Positions 47,901 to 59,100 of a stretch of DNA of 64,000 nt are shown piece by piece. How positions within the stretch are numbered: the first letter of the stretch is position 1; each line of letters starts with the position of its first letter. This DNA comes from Primula veris (Eukaryota > Streptophyta > Magnoliopsida > Ericales > Primulaceae), in contig OY821749.1 of the NCBI GenBank assembly GCA_963682055.1, positions 25,799,631 to 25,863,630 on the forward strand. The letters are read 5' to 3'. Under the pieces are notes generated by a model that was not told the origin of the DNA, ran no database searches, and worked only from the letters and a program-made list of their open reading frames with translations. A program made the position numbers and the translations under genes.

Positions 47901-50546
47901 ATGGCCCCGGCCAGAAGAAGCTTCTCTACTTCCTCGTTTATGGCATCGGCATGCTCTGGACTGACACGGCGCCCCTTTTGCATCACGGGCTTGGCATTCG
48001 GGTTGACGTTTAATTGATGGCAAGCGAGGTCGGAACTGATGCCTGGCATTTCGCTTGGATCCCACGCAAAATTGTCGAGGAATTGGAGAAGGAGTTCGAC
48101 GAGGTCGGTGACCTCAGGTTTGGTAAGCTTTTCACCCACCATAAAAAAGTGGTCCTCGTCATACCCCGGGATTCGGATCTTCAGCAGTCCCTCCTCTACC
48201 TTGTCTTCGGCCTCAGCCCCCATCTTTTTATTTAGTTCCTTTAGCAGCTTAGGATCTTCTGCCTCGATATTCATGGCACTTTGGGTCGACACCATCTTTT
48301 TGCCGGAATACACGGCCATGGCACAGCTCCTTGAGACTTTCTGGTTTCCCGAGATGGTTTCCACACCAGAACCAGCTGGATACTTAACCTTTTGGTGTAA
48401 GGTGGAGGAGATTCCATCCATTCCATGGAGCCACGGGCGCCCCAATATCACGTTGTAAACAGAGGGGACATTCACCACCGTGAACTCCACGCTCATAACT
48501 TTCGTACCAGTTTTCACGGGCAAGGTTATGTTACCTTTGGGCCGGACGGCCTCCGAGTTGAATCCGTACAGGGGAGGGACGTCGGTTTCCAACTGTTCCT
48601 CTTTGAGTCCCATCTTTCGAAAGAGGTCTTCAAAGAGTATGTTGACCGACGCTCCTTGATCAACGAGGATCCGTCCTACTGCGCATAGGCCTATCTGTGC
48701 CGAGATAACGAGGGCATCAGTGTGGGGCACGTCCACCCCCACCAAGTCGAAGTCGGTGAAGCTTACATCCGGCTTGGAATTGCGCTTATACTTTTTCCGA
48801 GGGCTTGAGCTTTCTGCGAGGCAGACGTGCTGCTTCATCAATGCTTCCCGTGCTGAGGTTCTTTCTGCCCCATTCTGGATTGACCTTTTGGGCCCAGAGT
48901 GAATGACATGACAGATCATCACAGGTGGGGGGAGGTCCCGTTGGCTCTCGTCGACCCTTTCTCCATCTCGGTCAGATTCTCTTCGTGATTTGACATATTT
49001 ATCCATCAGGCCATCCCGGACCCATCCCTCGAGCCTGGCCTTCAGGCCATGGCACTCGTTGGTATGATGGCCTCGACCCCTGTGGTATTCACATATTTTG
49101 TCGTTAGGCCCAGGGGCCGGCTCGTTCCGTAGCGGGAGAGGCCAAGAGAAGAAGGGCTCGTTCTCAATCTGGTTAAGAAGGTCGACGAGAGGTAGGCGAA
49201 AGGTAGTGGAATAGGCAGCGTCCGACCCCGAAACGACAGGGGTTTGATGCTCAGGTCGGGGATCCTCTTTTCTTCTTTTAGGGGCCGGTTGAAGGTTTCT
49301 TCCCGTTCGCGGCCGCTCCATCCTTTCCGCTATAGGCCGGTTTCTTCGAGGGCTCGTCGTGATGAACCGATCCCTTGGCTGGTCGATAAGAGCTACGGAG
49401 CGCGTCGCCCCAGCCGACCTCATGTCCTTCTCTATGTCAATGTGCTGCTTTATGAGGGACCTGAGCTGGGGGACGGAGCTGGGTGGAGTTGCTATCATCT
49501 CGTTTCGGATTCTGCTGCCCACGACCATGTTTTGTCTGAAAGCAGCTATAGCGGTGGAATCGGGGCAGTCCGCGCACTCCGCGTGTTTCAACCAGAACCG
49601 ACTATCGTAGTTCTCAAGGGTTTCTTTTGATTGGACCCTCACTTGATAAAGCTGTTCCGGCTGAGTAACCCTCTCTTTCAAGTTTATGAACCTATGAGCA
49701 AAGTCGTAGGCTAAATCGTCCCAACAATGGACGGAGTTGGCAGGAAGGGACTGGAACCATTTACTAGCAAGCCTCCCCAGGCTGGCGGGAAAGCACCGGC
49801 ACATCAGTTGGTCGAGGTGGGACCAATGGTTCATCTGATATCGATAATGGCGAAGGTGAGCTTCCGGATCGGAGTCTGCATTGAAGGTTTGGAAGACGGG
49901 GGCGACGAAGTTTCTGGGGGGAGCACTGTACTCGATATCATCCGAGAACGGGGTGCTACGGGTGGAGGCTACGATCTTCATTGCTGCCTCACCGGCAGCG
50001 TCGTGTCGTCCACGGCGTCCCCTTCTTCGTGTTCGGGGAGATTTGTTAGTATGGGCACGACTCGATTCCGGTCGGGAGCTTCGGCTGTCCTCGTGCCTAT
50101 GGAGTCGGGAGTGTATGCTTCGCTCGTCGTTTTGACGGGAATTCCCTTCGCGGGAGTGCTCCGACTCCTCACCCCTAGTTGGCTCCCTGGGAGTCTCTAG
50201 GGGGGGGGCGTCGGCGGGGTCCTAGTCGGGACATCACACTCTTAGTGGGTCTGGGGGCCGGTTCGCCTTGGCTTACGTCTTGGAGGACGGGCTCGGGCTC
50301 CGGTGCCATCAGCGTGGCTATCAGTGCCTTCTGGGCTGCAAGCGCGACGAGTTCCTTTTGATGGATATCGAGCATCATTTCGGTCAGTTCGGCTCGCGTT
50401 CGGGGGGTCGCAGCTATCGCGGCTAAGGGGGTCGGACCACTAGTACCCGCGGTTCTGGGAGTCTCATCAAAGGAGAGTGTCCTCGGCATTCCGAGGACGT
50501 GAGGGGGTCGGGATGACGGAGTATCGAAGCGATTATTGCCAGACAT
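44963..50546 (-). CDS. Gag-pol polyprotein, one frameshift near the gag N-terminus
   Basis: The main frame is open from the stop at 44963 upstream past the ATG at 49981 to about 50208. The gag start ATG (MSGNNRFDTPS) is at 50546 in another frame, which stops at 50175. The frames meet at a run of nine C (plus-strand G at 50200-50208); eight would keep one frame of about 1860 codons. Positions counted from the ATG at 49981: gag (retrotrans_gag) about 30-200; a CxxHxxxGHxTxxC-like motif at 297-310; protease with DQGAS near 441; RT about 640-870 with YIDDM at 818-822; native RNase H about 950-1080, its first Asp replaced (LYLAVSEIAV); second, plant-type RNase H about 1098-1225 with D/E/D/D positions present; integrase with HHCC (about 1323-1365) and DDE at about D1394, D1454, E1490. 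All catalytic domains except the native RNase H look complete. Confidence 0.93.
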
Positions 50547-50589
50547 GTTTATTTAGGTCCTGTGTGTCGAAGCTAACGCGTTTTTCTTT

Positions 50590-50605
50590 CCCACAGACGG
50601 CGCCA
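50590..50605 (-). promoter_or_regulatory. Primer binding site of the retrotransposon
   Basis: Two bases inside the 5' LTR, the minus strand reads TGGCGCCGTCTGTGGG. It begins with TGG, complementary to a tRNA CCA end, and the same TGGCGCC start is known for Tat-type elements. I did not identify the tRNA with certainty. Confidence 0.8.
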
Positions 50606-50607
50606 AT

Positions 50608-51307
50608 TGGCGAGCCTGATTTTCTTCCCAAGCTCGGCTTAATCAATTCGCGTCGGCTCCGATCTTTCACGGTATCCGGAGTAATATACGACGGCTAGGG
50701 TGACGGGGTGGCCTTCGTGCCTGCGCAAGAAACAAACAGGGGCCCGGGGTATGTACCGGGTTTTCCCTCTCCGACGATCAAGTCAGTATCGGTATTAACG
50801 GAAAGTAGGAATATAGTTAAGGGGGAGGGATCGGGCCGGTTACAAGCTGTCCTATCGAGTCGTACAGACGGTGTTCAAGGGGGGATCCGGGTTGTGTAGG
50901 CTTTATCTCTCTTCTCCGTCTTTTCGCGTCCCCCTCTAAGTGGTATTAGTGGGGGTATTTATAGTGTGATCAGAGGCGTATTAGCCCTTGGATCACTGTA
51001 CTGTGAGATGCTGATCCAACGGCGTCAGGTCATTTATGACTCTGACAAGGGTACTATCCTCTTCCGGGGCCCACAGGGAGGTGGCCTGTGATTGGGCCAC
51101 GTCGATGAAACGCCAGGAGGGTCCCCCAGGGGGGGGTCAGCAGCATTAATTGGGGAAGCGTACTCGACACGCTTCTTTGGGCCGGCCTAGCTTCACCCCG
51201 TTTGGTATTGAGCCGGAGTGATGATACATCCGCTGTATAGGGCTCCGGATGGTATCTTTCTGTAGTGATATCGGTCCGGACGAGGGGACACTGACATTCC
51301 CTCGCCA
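50608..51307 (-). repeat. Right LTR (5' LTR of the element)
   Basis: 700 bp, drives gag-pol on the minus strand. TATAAATA box on the minus strand at 50956-50963 (CACTATAAATACCCCC), so transcription probably starts about 25-35 bp further left. One difference from the left LTR seen (C at about 51097). Confidence 0.95.
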
Positions 51308-51312
51308 TTTAT

Positions 51313-51965
51313 AACTCTAAATAAGTACTAACAAATAACCAAGGTCATATTTTGTTTGAGATGGTAATCAAATAACCATCATGGCATAATTTGTTTAGTA
51401 ACTATTTAGCTGTGGATCAAATAGAAACGGTTTTTGTATCTTAATTAAATAAACCAGATTTGAAGGGGAATATTACTACTTTAAACATTACTGACATGTA
51501 ATCATTGGCTTAATCTTTCTCTGTCTGCTTAAAAAATTCATTTAGTTCTTGAAATATAAGCTTTTATGGCATTAATCGAGCTTTGATCTTGACAATCGAG
51601 CTTTCTTGAACACTCCAATTTGGGTTTAATAAAGCTTGATCGGATCAACCATTTTGGTAGTTAGGTAACTGAGTTAAAATAGTCGGGGCTCCGAAATATT
51701 ACATCTATTTTAGTTCTCGAATTTTGTAACCCGTGTGTATATATATTAGACATAAGATCCATGAATTTTCGTGCTTGAAAAAACATAGGGCGTCGGCTTG
51801 GAGTTATTTACCTATACTGCTAAACAGTGATAAAATGTATATTCTGATTCTCATGGCAAGTTGTTTAATATTATTTTAGCATTTCTCTGGAGGTATATAC
51901 CGTATTTCCATTTAGCAGTTAACGTGTTAATTTTTACTAACAAAAATATACGGTCTAATTTCAAT
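51313..51965. other. Intergenic, right flank of the retrotransposon
   Basis: AT-rich, no gene or element recognised between the TTTAT duplication and the foldback element. Confidence 0.4.
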
Positions 51966-52908
51966 AAGAGGCTGGATTTTTATACTACATTTTTTTCTGA
52001 AAAAAGGCACAAACTGTACATTTTTTGTACGAACCGTACATTTAATCTACGGTTTGGGCTAAATTGCAATTTTTTCGAATTTCAGGGACTGAAATGTAAT
52101 TTCTGTAAACTTTAGGCAAACCGTACATTTAATCTACGGTTTGTACTGAATTGCATTTTTTACAAAATGCAGGGACTGAAATGTAATTTCTGCAAACTTC
52201 AGCCAAACCGTACATTTAATCTCTGGTTTGGCTGAAGTTTGCAGAAATTACATTTCAATCCCTGAATTTTGAAAAAATTGCAAATTAGTCCAAAAAAATA
52301 AAAATAAAATGAAATTAAACATGATTTTTTTTTATAAAAAAAACTAAATTCCCTATTCGTATATTTAAAATAAAAAGGAACTTTTTATAAAAATTATAAA
52401 TCTTTTAAACATGACTTTTTTTATATAAATCTTTTAAACATGATTTTTTTTATATAAAATTGGTCAATTCTAACAATCTCTCAAAATAAACACAAACATA
52501 TACTTACAAAAATATAGATAAAAAAAGTTTAATTTCAAAAAAAAATTCAAAAAAGTTTAATTTCATGTTTTTTTTGTTTTTTTGGACTAATTTACAATTT
52601 TTTCAAAATTCAGGGGCTGAAATGTAATTTCTGCAAACTTCAGCCAAACCAGAGATTAAATGTACGGTTTGGCTGAAGTTTGCAGAAATTACATTTCAGT
52701 CCCTGTATTTTGTAAAAATTGCAATTCAATCCAAACCATAGATTAAATGTACGGTTTGCCTGAAGTTTACAGAAATTACATTTCAGTCCCTGAAATTTGA
52801 AAAAATTGCAATTCAACTCAAACCGTAGATTAAATGTACGGTTCGTAAAAAAAATGTACGGTTTATACGTTTTTTCAAAAAAAATGTAGTATAAAAATCC
52901 GGACTCTT
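51966..52908. mobile_element. Foldback element with about 340-bp inverted arms
   Basis: The left arm (about 51966-52310) and right arm (about 52550-52908) are inverted copies. The ends are GGATTTTTATACTACATTTT and its complement. Each arm carries several internal repeats of GGGACTGAAATGTAATTTCT and GCAAACTTCAGCCAAACC, each followed by the imperfect palindrome CCGTACATTTAATCTACGG. The centre (52310-52550) is A/T-rich. There is no coding region. No convincing target-site duplication, so the superfamily is open. Confidence 0.82.
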
Positions 52909-55900
52909 TAAATAATAATAGTACTACGTACCCTTTGAATGGTAAGTTTTTTTTTTAAAGTCCCTGGAATAGCAAGGTCTTTAGGCAGTTTTTTTGGGGT
53001 GGTGTGGGTCTCATGACTCAGGACTTATTGTCAAATGTACTAATTTGGTCAAAAAAGGTCATCCGTCATAATAAATACAGTAAATATTACTTGATGGTGA
53101 GGGCTTTCAAAAAAAATAAATAGTTGACTCGGAGTATTGTATAATTGTAATACTACTATAAAAAAAGAAATGAGAGGGTTAGAAAGAAAAAAACAAAAAA
53201 AAATGAATTCCACGTAGTGTGTCATTTGTAACATAACAAGGTAAAAAGGCCAAGATAACAAGCACGATATTGAATTTATTTCAAATTGCATAACAAACGT
53301 TTTTTTGGTGATATGAGCACATTATTTGAACATACACTTTCTTTTTATTTGGACATACATTAATTAAACAGTACAAAACGAAGTGTTAAATAAATATAAG
53401 GGTTCAGTTTTTATGACAATTGTACTTTTAAATATACGAGACAAAAGTTGGTATAAATTATAAACTTATTCATATATTTGTTTCCAACCTTAATATTTAA
53501 ATTAGAGTTATATGTAAAATTTTATGACACATATCATTGCAGAGACTCACTGAATACCATATGATCAATGTCACATCTGCGAATGCGAGAGAGTGAAATG
53601 TTGAAACACTATGAACGATCGGGGAGTGTCATGACTCTCATTGGTTAACGATTCGGACAATGTAGCTACAGTATACTCATTCTTATTTCTTTATCTTATT
53701 CCTTAATACCTTTATGTGTGTCATGTGTTTACATGAAAACATATGAATATATAATCGAGTCTTATGATTCGTATCTTCCTTAAAATATCAGCAATGTGCA
53801 ATGTTTTTGTTTAGATTGGATACTAAATTGATATGTTGCTTGTTGGTCACTAGCTGTATGTTTCCTATTTATTCACTAATTCACATCTGTGTTATTTTTC
53901 ATTGATTCTCAAACTGATGCAGAGTCTTACGATCTTTTTGCAATAAGCAAAGATTAATCATTTAATTTTCTATGAGAACCTTTTTTGTTTAACATTTACT
54001 TTTCTATGATTGAATGTAATTGAAAGTATGAGATATTCATTGTAAAATACAGTTTCAACTGTCAAACTTTTGTGACATATATGGAAAAAAATTCTTAAAA
54101 TACAAAAAACTTAACGATTTTAATTTAAAGTTAAATCCAATCTTATTGATTTTTAGAATTTTATAACGATATATCACATTACCAATGTCCTATTGGAAAC
54201 TATTAGAAACTACTCTGACGACTTTGATACATTCTTCTACACTTATTAAAACCCTAATAAAAAAAATTGAAAATTGAAAATTGAAAATTGAAAATTGCAA
54301 AACTAAGTAAGGTTAAAAACACCGATAAGAAACTATAAGGATGACTTTCATGGTTGCTATTTGCTAATCTTCTATGCTCGTATAAGTAGTAACTGTAGAT
54401 GACATATTTACAGAACAAGTACTCGTAAATTATTTCCACCATCATAAAAACAAAGACACCATTTACTTCTATAGTATATGGTAGAATTTGTGTATTTTCA
54501 CAATCGATTTGATTGCTAAGTTCTTTATAAAGGATAAAAAAAGCAGCTTCATGAGTTTTTTTACTTTTTTTTTGATTTTTTTTTATACTCTTACAAATTT
54601 TTGAAGATTATGATCTATTTGCACTAAAAAATAAATAGTTTTTTTTTAATCAAAATCGGAGGGTGCAGCCTCCGACGGTCTCTACTTAATACTTGCTTAA
54701 ATCTAATGATCTATTTGCAGTAAAAAAACTAAAAATTGTTTGGCCAACTTGTATTTTTACTAAATAAGTCCTCCAAATTATAAATTCACCTAATTTTCCT
54801 GGGTATTATCAGATGGAATACAATATATGTTCATCAAATATTTGAATGTTTCAATTTCACAATTTATATGTCATTTGGTGACTGAACCGATTGGTCATGT
54901 TTTTTTTTATTTCTTTTGGAGAAAAATGCTAAAATGTTATCTAACTTGTCAATTTTTACTGATTTACTAACAACCTAACAGAGTTTCTGATTTGATATCC
55001 AACATTAAGTAAGCCAACCTACATTCGGTTATTTCAACCTTATTAACTCAAACATATTAAGTAATGGTTTCAATCTAAATTATTTGATACGATAGTTGAA
55101 GCTTTCATATATGTTATTCAATAGTAAAAGAGACTTAGTATAAATTGAAAATCGATAATCAGATGTGGACTAAGTCACTTAATTAGAGTGAAGCCGTATA
55201 GGTTGTGTATCAAATTAGAAAGTGTGTTAAATTGTGTAACAAACGAAGTGAAAACGTATTACTTAAATAGCAAACTAAAAAGAATGTTAGGTTGTATATC
55301 AAATCGTTAAAAACTGATAGGTTGAGTACTGTTCTAGCATTTTTCCCTTTCTTTTGTAGATTTAGCACGTTGTCCTCCTCCTTGCGGTGTGAATTTACTT
55401 CGAATCGCAATCATTTAAATAGTTTTATCTTTTGTAATTATATGTTTGTATGATTTGTGAATAAATTTTAATTGTTTTATGTTTTGATGATATGTTTTGT
55501 TTAATTATATGTTTTGGATATTGCCCTTTTAAACAATGGTATTACATCCGATGATTTTGCTCCACTAGAATATACAATATTTAAGATTTTATGACTTGTA
55601 AGATTTTCTTTAAACAATGATTCAAATCATGTCATGTTAATAAAATTCCACAACTTTTCGTGCAACAGTTTTAATGTTTTACAACCTACTATAGTAGCAT
55701 TGAGCATCATCTCTTAACCATTTTACATGTTTGCTTCCTCTTCTATTTTAAACCATATTCAACTCCTTAGCTATAGCTTGAGATAATGCCATATTCTCAA
55801 ACTGAGCCACTTGTTTTAAATAAGATAATTCCATAGCAGAACGACGACAATTCCACAAAAGAAGAAAAAATATACCAAACGAAAGGCATCTACTTGGATG

Positions 55901-56140
55901 ATAGTACTAAACGATAACCGTCGGCGCTCATTTCCAATGAACTATTAACATTATAAAAGAAAAACATAATTTACATAATATTAAAATATATAAAATACTA
56001 TTAACTTGAAAGCAGGCCACTGCCACAAAGGGTACATCAATATATGTATTTGGGATATGTGAAACAACCTCATACGCCTATACCTTGAAGCATGAATTTA
56101 AGGAGCAAAATAGAATTCAGCACCATACGGTGTATCAAAG
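52909..56140. other. Intergenic DNA and 3' flank of the PILS gene
   Basis: AT-rich, 3.2 kb without a recognised gene. A short microsatellite of ATTGAAA units (about five) lies at 54263-54297. The right end should include the PILS 3' UTR. Confidence 0.4.
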
Positions 56141-59100
56141 TTAGAAAAGTATGTGCAGAAACAGAACAATCCACCCGGCCATAGATATAGCTGCAAATAT
56201 ATGAACCCAGAATAACACAGCTGCTGCTTCTCTTCCACATCCTCTTAAATTCGCCACAGCACCTATATAAAATGGATTGTCAGGAAATTACGAATAAGAA
56301 TAATTCCCAAGTGTGAAGTGTTAAAAAAAAATTGTCCTGAAACATGGATCGCAGGAAATCTGAAAAGTTAGCTATACAGCAAGCTCTCTACTAAAAAGGA
56401 TTGTTTCCAACAACACATGGTGAAACACACAGGAAAAACCTTCTAGAACAATGGACTCACTTGAGAAATAAGAACACACCAAACAACATTTATTCCTCCA
56501 TTCCTAAATAACTCTCCGCTATACTATTACGAGTTGTCTCTAAAATGGTCGAACTACCCTTTATATTAATTTATGATCAATTTACTCATTTTGCCCTTTT
56601 CTAAGTCAACACCAATTTTTTCTTTATTAAGGGTATTATTTACATTTTAAGAAGAAATCATTGCTTCTCTTATAAAGGAAGGTTGCCAAAAAGGATCATT
56701 ATTTACCGGACGGAATAGTATCTTCTTTTTATCTTTTTTTATTTCCCATTAAAATTACAAGAACGGAGATTATGGTTTATGTTTTACCAGAAAGCACCGA
56801 TGTGGGCATTGAGTGTTGGAGTAGGAGAACAAATCTGAACATCTTATCGTTGGGTGGGAAAAAACCAAACTTGTCACCTAACATTACCATCCCGAGTCCA
56901 ACAGGAGGAACCAAAATCAATCTCCCAATAACTATAGCAATAGTTGTTCGCATCCCAAGCTTTGAACTTCCAGGACCTAATGATAAATTATAAAAAAATC
57001 TAAAAGGTTTAACCACTGATAAAAGAATGTGAATCTGTTCTTCTACATTAGTGCCAAGTGGCCAACAAAATACAAAGGATAATCATTTTAGTCCCTAAAC
57101 TACGATATTTGTCCCACTTTTGTCCCTATAGTTTTTGCATTGGGCGGTTTTAGTCCCTGAGCTGCATAATGAATTGTACCTTCTTCATCCCTAAAGCCAA
57201 CACTGTTTGTTTTCTAAAACAATTTTAATTCTTTTTAATCAATGTTAAATAGTAACTGGACATGATTTTGATGAAAATATATGAATAAATAGGAAGTTAA
57301 TTGTTTAAAAGCATAAAACAGACTTATATTTAACAAAAAAGATTGATTAAAATGAAGGACGAAAATTGCCGAAATCGTGATATTCGGGGACTAAAACAGT
57401 AAAATACAAAAGCTTATGGACCAAAGTAGGACAAAGATCATAGTTTAAGGACTCAAAGTGAATAACCCAAATACTAAAGTAAAGCAGACATAACATACCA
57501 TCTATGAGATTACCACCTAAAGCCAACAAAATGCATGGGATCATTGCATCCCTGAAAAACAAACATGATCATTGGAAATTGATTTTCGAATAAAGAGCAT
57601 TGTTACGCAAATGCATTATCATAAATATCCACAAGTGTACAGAAAAATTAGTGTCTGGAAAAAAAAAACAAGAGCAGGAAGGAAGTGGTACCCAAGAATT
57701 GTGCAGCTGTCAGTGAAGAAATAGAGAGGAGCATCCGTTGTAAAAATCATTTTCTTCAAAAAAGGTATGCATCCAATTACCATGGCTAAAATCTGCAGCA
57801 AAAGACAAGTATGTTGAATCAGTGTTACAGAAACTCGACAAGAAAAGAAAAGCTAGAAGACATAATCTAAGATGACTACAAAAAGAAGAGTCCAATAATC
57901 TAGCATATACAGTATACACAAATTAAAGAGTACTTACATTCTTATGAGAAGCTACAACTACAAGACATAAATTGGTGTAAAAAGTGCAGGCATTTTAAAG
58001 AGGTTATTTATAGTCCAAGACTCTGAACAAAGTAAATGCTAGAACAAAGTAAGTTATACAGTAAATCCTTCAATTTTAAACCAAAACATTCCTCTCCTTA
58101 GATATTATAAATCCTAGAACAAAGTAAATGCTAGTGAGTAGGGATGGCAATTTCGCGGGTTTCAACCGACCCGACCCGCCGTGGGTCGGGTAAAAGTGCA
58201 ATTCTATTCGGGTCGGGTCGGGTTTAAATGGGTAAAAGTGCAAGTTAACACTCCCACTTCTATTTCTATCATATACATTAAACTATCTCTCCTATAATAA
58301 TAGAGAACATACATTTAAATGGGTAAAAGTGCAACTTAACACTCTCTCTTCTCTCTCTCTCATATAAATTAAACTCTCTCTTTTATAGTTTAAATGGGTA
58401 AAAGTGCAACTTAAAAAGTGCAATGTAAGACACTCTCTCTCTCCTCTCTCTTATATACATTAAACACTCTCTTTTATGAGATTTTTTCTAAATTGGCCTA
58501 CTGCAGCACAAAAATTCCTATTTTAGCATATTTTATTAATAAATTACAAAATTGGCCTACTCTATCTCGCTTTTCGGATCAGCGAGATAGAGTTTAATAT
58601 AATACCCTATTCATAAAAGCCGTGATTTTTCCTATACGATCCTCGAATCCTCCATTTACAACTATTTTCTGATTCCGCAAAATATTTACATCGTACTTCC
58701 CAAAATTCTCCTTTGCTCCTGTATGAGACAAAATGTCGATTTCGTTTGATAGACCATAATTTCATCCCTTTTTTCATCATATCTTGGTCTCTAAAACAAA
58801 GACCAATAAATGGTTCATCAAACTCGGGATCCCAATTTTCAGGATAGATTACAAATCGTTGTTTTTTCCACTGGTTATACATGTCAAAGGTGCCAGGTTG
58901 AGTAATGTAACTTGACATTGGTTGATGTAGTGGAATTCCATCCGGTATGTGTTCCGGCCATTCAAAACCACCAACTCTATCATTTTCATAACTCATATTC
59001 AGGGGCATTTGAAATGGGGTATCATAACTCCTAATAGGTAAAGTATTTTGTTGTTCTTCTTCCCCCTCATCGCTCTCATATCCGTCTTCTTCGTCTTCAT

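Larger units (their letters stand above)
40255..51307 (-). mobile_element. Full-length Ty3/gypsy (Tat-lineage) LTR retrotransposon, 11.05 kb
   Basis: Two 700-bp LTRs (40255-40954 and 50608-51307) begin TGGCGAGCC and end CCTCGCCA on the plus strand. A perfect 5-bp target duplication TTTAT lies at 40250-40254 and 51308-51312. The element is transcribed on the minus strand, so the right LTR is its 5' LTR. Domain order gag, protease, RT, RNase H, second RNase H, integrase, plus an extra antisense gene between pol and the 3' LTR, is characteristic of the Tat lineage (Grande, Ogre, RIRE2 relatives). I found one mismatch between the LTRs, near 40744/51097 (T versus C), so the insertion is recent. 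It sits between the bromodomain and PILS genes and interrupts neither. Confidence 0.95.

Noticed and set aside
45518..50200. Many plus-strand frames of 60-175 codons opposite gag-pol
   Set aside because: They are shadows of the constrained GC-richer pol frame and show no motif of their own.
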